A DNA stretch of 64,000 nt from Variovorax sp. GTDB taxonomy: Bacteria > Pseudomonadota > Gammaproteobacteria > Burkholderiales > Burkholderiaceae_C. The stretch is from the NCBI GenBank assembly GCA_017744285.1, contig JAGIBP010000006.1, positions 61,057 to 125,056 on the forward strand, read 5' to 3'. A program made the translations under genes and the position numbers. Below are positions 45,497 through 53,456 of the stretch, one piece after another; position 1 is the stretch's first letter, and each line of letters opens with the position of its first letter. The notes below the pieces were generated by a model. That model had not been told where the DNA came from. It did not search any database and saw only the letters and a program-made list of their open reading frames with translations.

Positions 45497-46645
45497 TCAG
45501 GCCAGCGCGGCGATCACCGCGACCAGCCCGCCGCCCGCGGGGCCCTGATGCTCGGCGCCGCCGGAGACGAAGATGCGCGTGTCGCCGAGCACGCCGGCCA
45601 CCAGCGCGCCCACCGCGCCGCGGATGTGGCGCTGCGCGTCGATGTCCGTGTCGTCGAGCATGGTGTGGCGTGCGCCGCGCACGCTGCCCTGGCGGTCGGG
45701 CTCGCACTTGACGAACGCGGCGGCCACGCGGTGCGTCTGTTCGGGCGGCAATTGCGGCGCCGCCTGCAGGCCCAGCTGCGCCAGCACGTCGGCCACCGCC
45801 GCGATGTCCAGCGCATCGCGCATCGGCACGCTGCGCATGCGCAAGGGGCCTTCCCACAGTGTGCTGTGGCCCAGCACGATCACTTCGTTGACTTCGACCT
45901 CCACGCCGGACGACACGCTGGCGCGCGCGCTCCCGAGGGCGAAGTCCTGCAGCAGGGCCTGCTCGAGCGCGGGATCGTCGGCCAGCTCGCCCAGCGCCAG
46001 GGCCACGCCGAAGGCGCCGGCCGCGCGCGAGAAGGCCATGGACTGGCCTGCATGCGCGGTGCGCACGCCGTGCCCCTGTTCCTGCGCCATGCGGGCGCGC
46101 GCCGCCGTCACGCACGGGCCCTTGACCTGCACGAAGACCACGTCCTCGGCGCGCGCGATGCCCGCATCGCGCATGGCGCGCCGCACTGCATCGGCCACCG
46201 AGCGGACCTGGGCCCAGCGGCCGATGGCCTGCGGCGGCACGGCGGGGCTCATCGCCGTGCCGATCGCGAGCGCCGCCTGCGCGGCATGGCCGGTGTTCTC
46301 GGAAGGCCGGCCGCTGCGCGCGAACACCACGTAGTGCGGGCTCAGCACGCCCTCGGTGCCGCCGGAGAGCACGCAGGGCAGTTCGCGCAACAGGTCCTTC
46401 GCGTGGCGGCCGGTGCGCGCGGCCAGCAGCGCCATCAGGCTCTGCGTGAAGTAGCCGCGCGTGAAGTCATTGACGCCGCCATTGCCCTCGGTCTTGCCGA
46501 TGACCGCGACGATGTCTTGCGCGGCGAGCGCGCCCTCGTCCAGCAGGGCCTCCAGCGCCGAGAGGTCGCCGGGATGGGCCATCGGCAGCCGGTGGACCGA
46601 GAGGCGCGGGCGGTGGACGGAGGGTGCGTTGGTGGTCGGGGCCAT
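45497..46645 (-). CDS. Ring-opening amidohydrolase (cyanuric acid amidohydrolase/barbiturase family)
   Basis: Enzyme of 382 residues from the small family that opens cyclic imides (AtzD, TrzD, barbiturase). All three Lys-Ser pairs of the threefold repeat are visible: Lys51 in IGKTEGNGGVNDFTRGY with Ser94 in VLSGGTEG; Lys175 in VQVKGPCVT with Ser206 in MAFSRAAGAFG; Lys313 in FVKCEPDRQGSVRG with Ser361 in FVSGGAEHQGPAGGG. RHTMLDDTDIDAQRH is also typical. The ATG at 46645 is favoured over a 20-residue-longer form. It is the first enzyme gene of the operon, downstream of a co-directional LysR gene. Confidence 0.92.
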   Translation of the reverse strand: MAPTTNAPSVHRPRLSVHRLPMAHPGDLSALEALLDEGALAAQDIVAVIGKTEGNGGVNDFTRGYFTQSLMALLAARTGRHAKDLLRELPCVLSGGTEGVLSPHYVVFARSGRPSENTGHAAQAALAIGTAMSPAVPPQAIGRWAQVRSVADAVRRAMRDAGIARAEDVVFVQVKGPCVTAARARMAQEQGHGVRTAHAGQSMAFSRAAGAFGVALALGELADDPALEQALLQDFALGSARASVSSGVEVEVNEVIVLGHSTLWEGPLRMRSVPMRDALDIAAVADVLAQLGLQAAPQLPPEQTHRVAAAFVKCEPDRQGSVRGARHTMLDDTDIDAQRHIRGAVGALVAGVLGDTRIFVSGGAEHQGPAGGGLVAVIAALA

Positions 46646-46788
46646 GAATGCTGCGGTGCAAAAGACGACCGCAGTATGGGCAGCGCCACCGCGCATTTCC
46701 AGCACAGAGTTTCGCTCGGAGCGAGCGCAAATTGTGTGCAGTCACCCGTCGAGGCGCTCGCGACGCGCAGGGCGCGCCGTCCGAGCGC

Positions 46789-47694
46789 TCAATCCCCGAG
46801 GCTGGCCAGCCGGCCGACCAGGGCCTCCATGAACGACAGCGTGGCAATGGGCAGCGTGCGCCCCTCGCGCACGGCCAGCATCAGCTGCCCGGCCGAGAGC
46901 GCGCGATCGGACAGCGGAATGGACACCAGTGCGCCGCGTCGCACCTCGTTGAGCGTGCCGATCTGGAACTGGAAACTCAGCGCGCCGGTCTGCAGCGTGA
47001 ACTCCTTGAGCGGCTGCACGGAGCTGGCTTCCAGCACCACGTTCAGCGCGATGCGCGATCGCGCGAGCGCGCCATCGAGCATACGGCGGCTGCCGAAGGA
47101 CTCATCGCCCAGGGCGACCGGGTACTTCGCGCAATCGGCCAGCCGCAGCGTCTTGCGACCCGCCAGCGGGTGATCGGGCCGCAGCATCACGCACAGCGGC
47201 TGCGCGATGGCGCTGACCACGCGCAGCGCGGGCGAGGGCAGCGGGTCGTGCACGAGCACGATCTCCACATCGTCGGCATGCAGGCGCGTGAGCAGGTGGC
47301 CGGTGACGCCGGTGGCAATGCGGAACTGCACGCCGGGGTGCTGCTGCTGGTAGTGCGCGATGGCGCCCGGCATGAAGTCGGTGGCCACGGATTCGGCGCA
47401 GCCGATGCGCACCGTGCCGCGCACCAGGCCGCGCAGCTGTTCGATCTGCGAGGCCGCGGAACGCAGGTCGGACATGCTGCGTCGCACGGTGGCCAGCAGC
47501 ACTTCGCCGGCGGCCGTGAGGCGCACGCCGCGCGGCAGGCGTTCGAACAGCGGGGTGCCGATGTCTTCCTCGATCTCGAGGATCTTGCGGTTGACGGCGG
47601 TCGAGGCCACGTGCAGCTTCTCGGCCGCCTTGCGGATGGAACCCGTGCGCGCGACCGCATCGAGGTAGAGGAAGTGTCGGGGAGGGTGGAGCAT
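46789..47694 (-). CDS. LysR family transcriptional regulator
   Basis: LysR regulator of 301 residues with HTH (FLYLDAVARTGSIRKAAEKL, VASTAVNRKILEIEEDIG) and an effector domain (VRIGCAESVATDFMPGAIA). It lies upstream of the ring-opening amidohydrolase in the same direction, 143 bases away, and is divergent from the Ntn hydrolase at 47847. It is the obvious candidate to control the heterocycle operon, comparable with the LysR protein AtzR in cyanurate degradation, though AtzR is divergent from its target. Confidence 0.91.
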   Translation of the reverse strand: MLHPPRHFLYLDAVARTGSIRKAAEKLHVASTAVNRKILEIEEDIGTPLFERLPRGVRLTAAGEVLLATVRRSMSDLRSAASQIEQLRGLVRGTVRIGCAESVATDFMPGAIAHYQQQHPGVQFRIATGVTGHLLTRLHADDVEIVLVHDPLPSPALRVVSAIAQPLCVMLRPDHPLAGRKTLRLADCAKYPVALGDESFGSRRMLDGALARSRIALNVVLEASSVQPLKEFTLQTGALSFQFQIGTLNEVRRGALVSIPLSDRALSAGQLMLAVREGRTLPIATLSFMEALVGRLASLGD

Positions 47695-47846
47695 GGGCGT
47701 GAAATTCTTTCACGCTGGCGCGCTTGTTGCGAACCTGTGTCGATGGACTCTCTGCCACTCCGACCGATCACCGATGCACCGCCAGGGCGCCGCGCGAACA
47801 CCACACCCTGCAACTCGCGAGGACGCGCATCACTGAAGGGGTGCGC
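47695..47846. promoter_or_regulatory. Divergent promoter region between LysR and the Ntn hydrolase
   Basis: A 152-bp gap between divergent genes, the expected location of LysR sites and of both promoters. I could not pick out a convincing palindrome or -35/-10 pair. The GAAGGGG before the ATG at 47847 is a reasonable ribosome-binding site. Confidence 0.4.
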
Positions 47847-49424
47847 ATGAGCCCCGACACGGTGCGCGGCCCCGCGCGCTCGCGTGCGGGCATGGTGACC
47901 AGCCCTCATCCGCTGGCCAGCGAGGCCGGTCGCGCGGTGCTCGCGCGCGGCGGCAACGCCATCGAGGCCGCGATCGCGATGGCCGCGGTGCTGAGCGTGG
48001 CGTGCCCGCATTTCACCGGGCTCGGCGGCGACGCGTTCTGGCTCATCGCGCGGCCCGGCGCACCGGTGCGCGCGCTCTCGGGCATCGGGCAGGCCGCGGC
48101 GCATGTCCCCGCGTCGGGCGGCCCCATCGCCGTGCGTGGCGCGGCCTCGGCCCTGACCACGGCGGCGGCCGTGGACAGCTGGGGACAGGCGCACGCGATC
48201 TCGCGCAAGGACTGGCAGGGCGAGATCGGCTGGGAGGCGCTGCTGGCCCCTGCCATCGCGCATGCCGAAGCAGGTGTCGAGGTGTCGGCCTCGCAGCGCT
48301 TCTGGCTCGACATGCGCGCGTCCGAGCTCGCGCAGTGGCCGGGTTTCGAAGCGACGTTCCCGCCCGCGGCCAGGCACTGGCGGCATCCCGCGCTCGCGCG
48401 CACGCTCGCGCGCCTGGCCACGAAAGGCCCGCGCGAGTTCTATGAAGGCGAGCTGGCCGAACGGCTGGCGCGCGGCCTTCGCGCGGCAGGCTCGCCGCTG
48501 ACGCTCGCGGACCTGCAGCGCACCTGCGCGCGCGAGGTCGAGCCGCTCGGCTTGCCCTATGGCGGCGGCACGCTGCTCACGCTGCCGCCGCCCACGCAGG
48601 GCATCACCACGTTGCAGGCCATGGGCATCCTCGGCGAATTGGGCATGGCCGGCGTGCCCGAGGGCAGCGCCGAGCACTTCCATCGCATGGTCGAGGCGAT
48701 CAAGCTGGCCTTCATCGATCGCGATCGCTGGCTGGCCGATCCGGATTTCGCGCCTGTTCCGGTGGCGCAACTGCTGGACCCCGCCTACATCCGCGCCCAG
48801 GCGCGCCGCATCGACGGCGCGCGGGCCATGCCCTGGCCGCGGCCTTTCCGCCATGGCGACACCGTCTTCTTCGCCGCGGCCGATGCGCAGGGCCGCGGCG
48901 TGAGCGTGCTGCAGACGATCTACTACGACTGGGGCAGCGGCGTGGTCGCGGGCGACACCGGCGTGCTGTGGCACAACCGGGGCGCCGCCTTCCATCCCGA
49001 TCCTGCCCACCACAACGGATTGCGTCCGGGCAAGCGGCCCTTCCACACGCTCAATCCCGGCATCTTCATGCAGGACGGCCGGCCACGCCTGCTCCATGGC
49101 ACGCAGGGCGCGGACGGCCAGCCGCAGACGCTGGTCGCCTTGCTGACCCGCCTGATCGACCATGGGCTCGATCCGGCCCAGGCACTGGCGCGCCCGCGCT
49201 TCCTGCTCGGCCGCACCTTCTCGGACAGCCGCGACAGCCTGAAGATCGAAGAGGACGCGGGCGCCGAGGTCCTGCAGGCGCTGCGCACGCGCGGGCATGA
49301 ACTGGCCCTGCTGCCGGCGCGCAGCCCGCTCGCGGGCCAGCCAGGCGTGATCCGCCTGGAGGCGGATGGGTGGATGTCGGGCGCGCACGATCCGCGTGGC
49401 GACGGTGTCGCGCTCGGTGTCTGA
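47847..49424 (+). CDS. Gamma-glutamyltransferase-family Ntn hydrolase (oxamate amidohydrolase/HpxW-like)
   Basis: Self-processing Ntn hydrolase precursor of 525 residues. The small subunit should start at Thr339 (HGDTVFFAAADAQG), with VSVLQTIYYDWGSGVVAGDTG and LLHGTQGADGQPQT downstream. The Tyr-Tyr-Asp-Trp-Gly-Ser-Gly pattern is that of the HpxW (oxamate amidohydrolase) branch rather than true glutathione hydrolases. There is no signal peptide, so it is cytoplasmic. Oxamate is what oxalurate-type pathways yield, so this enzyme may handle the end product of the adjacent operon. It is divergent from the LysR gene. Confidence 0.85.
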   Translation: MSPDTVRGPARSRAGMVTSPHPLASEAGRAVLARGGNAIEAAIAMAAVLSVACPHFTGLGGDAFWLIARPGAPVRALSGIGQAAAHVPASGGPIAVRGAASALTTAAAVDSWGQAHAISRKDWQGEIGWEALLAPAIAHAEAGVEVSASQRFWLDMRASELAQWPGFEATFPPAARHWRHPALARTLARLATKGPREFYEGELAERLARGLRAAGSPLTLADLQRTCAREVEPLGLPYGGGTLLTLPPPTQGITTLQAMGILGELGMAGVPEGSAEHFHRMVEAIKLAFIDRDRWLADPDFAPVPVAQLLDPAYIRAQARRIDGARAMPWPRPFRHGDTVFFAAADAQGRGVSVLQTIYYDWGSGVVAGDTGVLWHNRGAAFHPDPAHHNGLRPGKRPFHTLNPGIFMQDGRPRLLHGTQGADGQPQTLVALLTRLIDHGLDPAQALARPRFLLGRTFSDSRDSLKIEEDAGAEVLQALRTRGHELALLPARSPLAGQPGVIRLEADGWMSGAHDPRGDGVALGV

Positions 49425-49450
49425 ACCGGGCGGCCCCGGCGTCGCGGGCG

Positions 49451-50443
49451 TCAGTCGAGCTTGACGCCGGCCGCGCGGATCACCTTGCCCCACATCTCGC
49501 GGTCGGCCGTGATGAATGCGCTGAACTCGGCCGGGGTGTTGCAGCGCAGCTCGCCGCCGTAGTCGCGCCACTTCCTGGCCAGGTCCTGCGATTGGCAGAC
49601 CTTGGCCATCGACGCGCTCAGCTTCTCGAGGATGGCGGGCGAGGTGCCGGCCGGCGCGAGCAGGCCCTGCCACGCGATGGGCGCGTAATCGGGCAGCCCC
49701 TGCTCGGCGAAGGTCGGCACGTTCGGGAAGCTGGGGTGGCGCTCCTTGCCCGTGATGCCCAGCAGCTTGAGCTTGCCGGCCTGCACGTTCGAGGCGGCGG
49801 CGGGGAGTCCGTCGTACATGAGCTGGATCTGGCCGGCCAGCAGGTCCGCGTAGGGGCTGTTGCTGTTGTAGGGGACGAGGCTCGATTTCACGCCCGCCGC
49901 GCTGTTGAACCACACGGCCGAGAGGTGCGAGTAGCTGCCGATGCCCTGCGTGGCCACCGAGACGGACTCCGGCTTGGCCTTGAGCTGGGCGATCAGTTCC
50001 CTCGCGTCCCTGGCCTGCACGCCGGGTGTGGCGATGAGGCCGGTGTTGAGCACGCCCAGCAGGCTGATCGGCGCGAAGTCGCGTTCGGCGTTGAAGGGCA
50101 GCTTGCTGTAGAGGTGCGGCACCACCGAGAGCGAACTCGTGGTGCCGATGTACAGCGAGTAGCCGTCGTTGGGAGCCTTGGCGGCGACTTCGGTGCCGAT
50201 GATGTTCGAGGCGCCGGGGCGGTTCTCCACGTAGAACGACTGGCCCAGCACCTTGGTGAGTTCGGCGGCCAGTTCGCGTGCATTGGCGTCCGGACCGGTG
50301 CCCGCGGCGAAGGGGGCAATGATGCGCACCGGCTTCGACGGGTAGTTGGCCTGCGCCGCCGCGCCGGGCGCCGAGAGGACGAGGCCCGTGGCCACGGCCA
50401 GTGCCGGCGTGTGTGACGAGATGAGCTTCTTCAGAACCTTCAC
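49451..50443 (-). CDS. Tripartite tricarboxylate transporter receptor (Bug/TctC family)
   Basis: Periplasmic receptor of 330 residues. The start is GTG at 50443, decided by AAGGAG seven bases upstream and a normal signal peptide (VLKKLISSHTPALAVATGLV, cut near GAAAQA). Bug motifs are YPSKPVRIIAPFAAGTGPDA and VENRPGASNIIG. It is convergent with the Ntn hydrolase and divergent from the VOC/MhpA operon, sharing its regulatory region, so it probably captures that operon's aromatic substrate. Confidence 0.91.
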   Translation of the reverse strand: MKVLKKLISSHTPALAVATGLVLSAPGAAAQANYPSKPVRIIAPFAAGTGPDANARELAAELTKVLGQSFYVENRPGASNIIGTEVAAKAPNDGYSLYIGTTSSLSVVPHLYSKLPFNAERDFAPISLLGVLNTGLIATPGVQARDARELIAQLKAKPESVSVATQGIGSYSHLSAVWFNSAAGVKSSLVPYNSNSPYADLLAGQIQLMYDGLPAAASNVQAGKLKLLGITGKERHPSFPNVPTFAEQGLPDYAPIAWQGLLAPAGTSPAILEKLSASMAKVCQSQDLARKWRDYGGELRCNTPAEFSAFITADREMWGKVIRAAGVKLD

Positions 50444-50450
50444 GAAATGT

Positions 50451-50456
50451 CTCCTT
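50451..50456 (-). promoter_or_regulatory. Ribosome-binding site fixing a GTG start
   Basis: The minus strand reads AAGGAG, seven bases before the GTG at 50443. This places the Bug receptor start there rather than at the upstream ATG at 50545, which lies within the promoter region. Confidence 0.8.
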
Positions 50457-50486
50457 TTGCGATGCGTGCCCGTTGCACGGACGGGG

Positions 50487-50514
50487 ATCATATATAAGAA
50501 TGTTGTATTGTCAA
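50487..50514 (-). promoter_or_regulatory. Sigma-70 promoter of the Bug receptor gene
   Basis: On the minus strand a perfect -35 TTGACA (50509-50514) is followed after 16 bases by TATGAT (50487-50492). Transcription would begin roughly 35 bases before the GTG start. Confidence 0.7.
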
Positions 50515-50522
50515 AATATGAG

Positions 50523-50537
50523 AATACAGATAGTATT
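50523..50537. promoter_or_regulatory. Operator candidate between divergent promoters
   Basis: AATAC-N5-GTATT is a perfect 5-5-5 inverted repeat. It overlaps the first base of the plus-strand -35 element and lies nine bases from the minus-strand -35. A related half-site (AGAATGTTGTATTG) occurs at 50497-50510. Binding by the IclR protein encoded at 52659 could control both directions. Confidence 0.55.
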
Positions 50538-50565
50538 TGACGCAAATCGCGGGACTACCTAATAC
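50537..50565 (+). promoter_or_regulatory. Sigma-70 promoter of the VOC/MhpA operon
   Basis: TTGACG (50537-50542) and TAATAC (50560-50565) are separated by 17 bases, a near-consensus arrangement. The start codon at 50588 follows with AGGAGA in a short leader. Confidence 0.72.
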
Positions 50566-50587
50566 TCGTTATCGTCAGGAGACATTG

Positions 50588-51145
50588 ATGCAAACATCTC
50601 GCCATTCGGATCTGCGCTTCAGCCACATCGGGCTCTACGTCACGGATCTGCCCCGCATGGCGCGCTTCTACAAGCAGGCCCTGCGCTTCACCCAGACCGA
50701 CGAGGGCAACCTGGGCACCGTGCAGCTGGTCTTCCTCAGCCGCGACCCCGACGAGCACCACCAATTGGTCCTGGCCACGGGGCGCCCGGCCGACATGGCT
50801 TTCAACGTGGTCAACCAGATCTCCTTTCGCGTGCCGGACCTGGCGGCGCTGCGCCGCTTCCACGATCGGCTGCTGGCCGAGGGCGCGACCGAGATGCTCC
50901 CCGTGACGCACGGCAACGCGGTCTCGGTCTACTGCCGTGATCCCGAAGGCAACCGGATCGAACTGTTCATGGACACGCCCTGGTACTGCGAGCAGCCGCT
51001 GCGCGAGCCCATCGACCTCGGCCAGTCGGACGAGGCCATCCTGGCGCAGGCCGAGGCCATCGCGAGGCGCTTCCCCAGGTTCATGAGCCGCGCGCAGTGG
51101 CAGGCCGACGTCGCGCGCCGCATGCAGGAAGACCAAGATGCCTGA
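50588..51145 (+). CDS. VOC family ring-cleavage dioxygenase-like protein
   Basis: Protein of 185 residues with a vicinal-oxygen-chelate fold. Likely metal ligands are His13 (RFSHIGLYVTD), a His in EHHQLVLATG near 61 and a Glu in GNRIELFMDTP near 121, matching extradiol catechol dioxygenases of one-domain type. The ATG has AGGAGA upstream. It starts an operon with an MhpA-like hydroxylase and an FAA hydrolase, so ring cleavage of a catechol or hydroquinone product is the natural role. It overlaps the hydroxylase start by eight bases. Confidence 0.84.
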   Translation: MQTSRHSDLRFSHIGLYVTDLPRMARFYKQALRFTQTDEGNLGTVQLVFLSRDPDEHHQLVLATGRPADMAFNVVNQISFRVPDLAALRRFHDRLLAEGATEMLPVTHGNAVSVYCRDPEGNRIELFMDTPWYCEQPLREPIDLGQSDEAILAQAEAIARRFPRFMSRAQWQADVARRMQEDQDA

Positions 51146-52637
51146 GCGAGCCGACGCGTACGACGTCGCCATCGTCGGCCTGGGTCCGACGGGCGCCACG
51201 CTCGCCAACCTGCTGGGCGCGGCCGGCCGATCGGTGCTGGTGCTCGAGAGGGAAGCGGCCATCTTCCCGCTGCCGCGCGCCATCCACTTCGACGGCGAGG
51301 TGCTGCGCATCTTCCAGGCCGCCGGCCTGCGCGAGCAGGCGCTGGCCATCTCGCGGCCGGGCGTGCACGGCATGCATTTCGTCAACGGGGCCGGCCAGAC
51401 CATGCTTATCCGCGGCGGCTCGGCCGCCGCGGGCCCGCACGGCTGCGCCAACAACTACTACTTCCACCAACCGCAGCTGGAAGGCGTGCTGCGCGAGGGC
51501 CTGGCGCGCTTCCCGCAGGTGCACGTCAAGCTGCGCCACGAACTGCTGGGCGTGACGCAAGACGGCGAGGCCGCCACGGTGACGTATGGCTCGCTCGAAT
51601 CCGGGCAACGCCACACCGCGCGGGCCCGCTACGTCGTGGGCTGCGACGGCGCGCGCTCCCCGGTGCGCCAAGCCATCGGAAGCAACATGGTCGACCTCGG
51701 GCTGCGCCAGCCGTGGCTGGTGTTCGACGTGGTGCTCCAGCAGCCCGTGGATCTGCCGCCCTACACGGTGCAGTACTGCGATCCGCGCCGTCCGATGACC
51801 TACTGCAACGTGGTGGGCGAGCGCCGCCGCTGGGAAATCATGGTGCTGCCCGACGACGACCGCGATGCCCTCGTGCGGCCCGACCGGTTGTGGACGCTGG
51901 TCGCGCCCTGGGTCCGGCCGGAGCAGGCGCGCCTGGAGCGTGCGGCCATCTACACCTTCCAGTCGGTGGTGGCCGAAGGCTGGCGCGACCGGCGGCTGTT
52001 CCTGGCGGGCGATGCCTGCCACCAGACACCGCCCTTCCTCGGGCAAGGCATGTGCGCGGGCATCCGCGACGCGTCGAACCTGGCGTGGAAGCTCGACGCC
52101 GTGCTCGCCGGCCGCGCGTCCGACGCACTGCTGGACACCTACGAGTCCGAACGCAAGCCGCATGTGCGCGCGCTCATCGAACTGGCGGTGCGCCTGGGCA
52201 ACATCATCCAGACCACGGATCCCGCGCTCGCCGCCGAGCGCGACGCGAAATTCGAGGCCGGGCGTCCCGAAGTCTTCGAGCTGCCGCCGCAGCTGTTGGG
52301 GCAGGGTGCCTTCGACCCCACGGTGCCCGATCTGGCGGGGCGGCCCTTTCCGCAGCCGCAGCTCGACGATGGGCGCCTGCTCGACGAACTCCTGGGACGC
52401 CGCGGCGCGGTCATCGGCAGCGCCCAGGTCCTCTCTGCGGCGTCGGCCGCCACCGCCTCGCGATGGCAGCGCAGCGGCGCCATGGTCATCGACCGGCCCG
52501 ATGCGAGCCTCCAGGCATGGCTGCGCTCGCACGATGCGGCAGCCGTGATACTTCGCCCTGACCGATACATCGTCGGCGTGGCACGTTCGGGGGCCGATCT
52601 GGATCGCATTTCGCAATACCTCCCCGTCGCGCCATGA
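51138..52637 (+). CDS. FAD-dependent hydroxylase, MhpA-like
   Basis: Class A flavoprotein hydroxylase of 499 residues, like 3-(3-hydroxyphenyl)propionate or resorcinol hydroxylases. It shows VAIVGLGPTGATLANLLG, VVGCDGARSPVRQAIG, RLFLAGDACHQTPPFLGQGM and the MhpA-type LLDTYESERKPHVRALI, with a C-terminal thioredoxin-like extension. It is translationally coupled to the VOC gene. The expected reaction is ortho-hydroxylation of a phenol to a ring-cleavage substrate. Confidence 0.91.
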   Translation: MPERADAYDVAIVGLGPTGATLANLLGAAGRSVLVLEREAAIFPLPRAIHFDGEVLRIFQAAGLREQALAISRPGVHGMHFVNGAGQTMLIRGGSAAAGPHGCANNYYFHQPQLEGVLREGLARFPQVHVKLRHELLGVTQDGEAATVTYGSLESGQRHTARARYVVGCDGARSPVRQAIGSNMVDLGLRQPWLVFDVVLQQPVDLPPYTVQYCDPRRPMTYCNVVGERRRWEIMVLPDDDRDALVRPDRLWTLVAPWVRPEQARLERAAIYTFQSVVAEGWRDRRLFLAGDACHQTPPFLGQGMCAGIRDASNLAWKLDAVLAGRASDALLDTYESERKPHVRALIELAVRLGNIIQTTDPALAAERDAKFEAGRPEVFELPPQLLGQGAFDPTVPDLAGRPFPQPQLDDGRLLDELLGRRGAVIGSAQVLSAASAATASRWQRSGAMVIDRPDASLQAWLRSHDAAAVILRPDRYIVGVARSGADLDRISQYLPVAP

Positions 52638-52658
52638 GCCATTCACCAGGGGGTTGCC

Positions 52659-53456
52659 TTGTCCGAATCATCCACGTCCAGTCTGGAGCGCATGCTCGGG
52701 GTACTCGATCTCTTCGACGACACCCATCCGATGCGCACGGCGGAGGACATCGCCACCGCGCTCGACGTGTCGCTGCCCACCAGCTACCGCTACGTGCGGC
52801 TGCTGCTGCAGGCCGGGCTCCTGCAACGCGTGGAGGATTCGCAGTACGCGCTCGGGCCGCGCGTCATCCTGCTGGACCACTACATCCGGGGGGCCGATCC
52901 GGTGCTCCGTGTCGGCTTGCCGGTGCTGCGGGAGCTGGTGGCCGCCACCGGCTTCGACTGCGTGCTGAGCGCGCTCTTCGGCCTGCAGGTGCTCGACACC
53001 TACCGCGAAATGGGCGGCGTACCGGCCGACCTGGCCTATGGGCGCGGGCGGCCGCGGCCCCTTTTCCAGGGCGCGGCGCCCAAGGTGCTGCTGGCCTCCT
53101 TCGGCTCGACGCAGCTCAAGAAGGTCTTCGAGTCGCGCCACGAGGAACTCGTGCGCTGCGGCCTGCCGGCCGAGTGGCCCGAGTTCCGGCGCTACTACGC
53201 GGCGATCCGCAAGGCCGGGTACTACGTCTCCAAGGGCGAGCTGGAGCCGCAGCTGGCGGCCGTGGCGGCGCCCATCCTCAAGCCCGACGGCGGCGCCTGG
53301 GCCGCGATCTCGCTGGTGTTCGACACCTCGCGGCTGGCCATCGTCGACCTTGACAAGATCGTCCTCCTGATCACCGAAGCTGCCACGCGCATCGGCGCGC
53401 GGCTGGCGGCCCAGGGTCCTTCTCTTTCTTCATCCGTCACCAAGGAATCATCGTGA
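52659..53456 (+). CDS. IclR family transcriptional regulator
   Basis: Regulator of 265 residues with a winged HTH (RMLGVLDLFDDTHPMRTAEDI, LPTSYRYVRLLLQAGLLQR) and an IclR effector domain. A TTG at 52659 preceded by AGGGGG gives a normal N-terminus; ATG at 52692 would clip the HTH. Being inside the operon between hydroxylase and FAA hydrolase, it resembles MhpR-type pathway-specific regulators, and probably acts at the palindrome at 50523. Its end overlaps the next start by four bases. Confidence 0.88.
   Translation: MSESSTSSLERMLGVLDLFDDTHPMRTAEDIATALDVSLPTSYRYVRLLLQAGLLQRVEDSQYALGPRVILLDHYIRGADPVLRVGLPVLRELVAATGFDCVLSALFGLQVLDTYREMGGVPADLAYGRGRPRPLFQGAAPKVLLASFGSTQLKKVFESRHEELVRCGLPAEWPEFRRYYAAIRKAGYYVSKGELEPQLAAVAAPILKPDGGAWAAISLVFDTSRLAIVDLDKIVLLITEAATRIGARLAAQGPSLSSSVTKESS

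Noticed and set aside
46646..46788. Possible small gene or AtzG/HpxX-like partner between the LysR and amidohydrolase genes
   Set aside because: The gap is 143 bases; no open frame in it resembles the roughly 65-residue partner.
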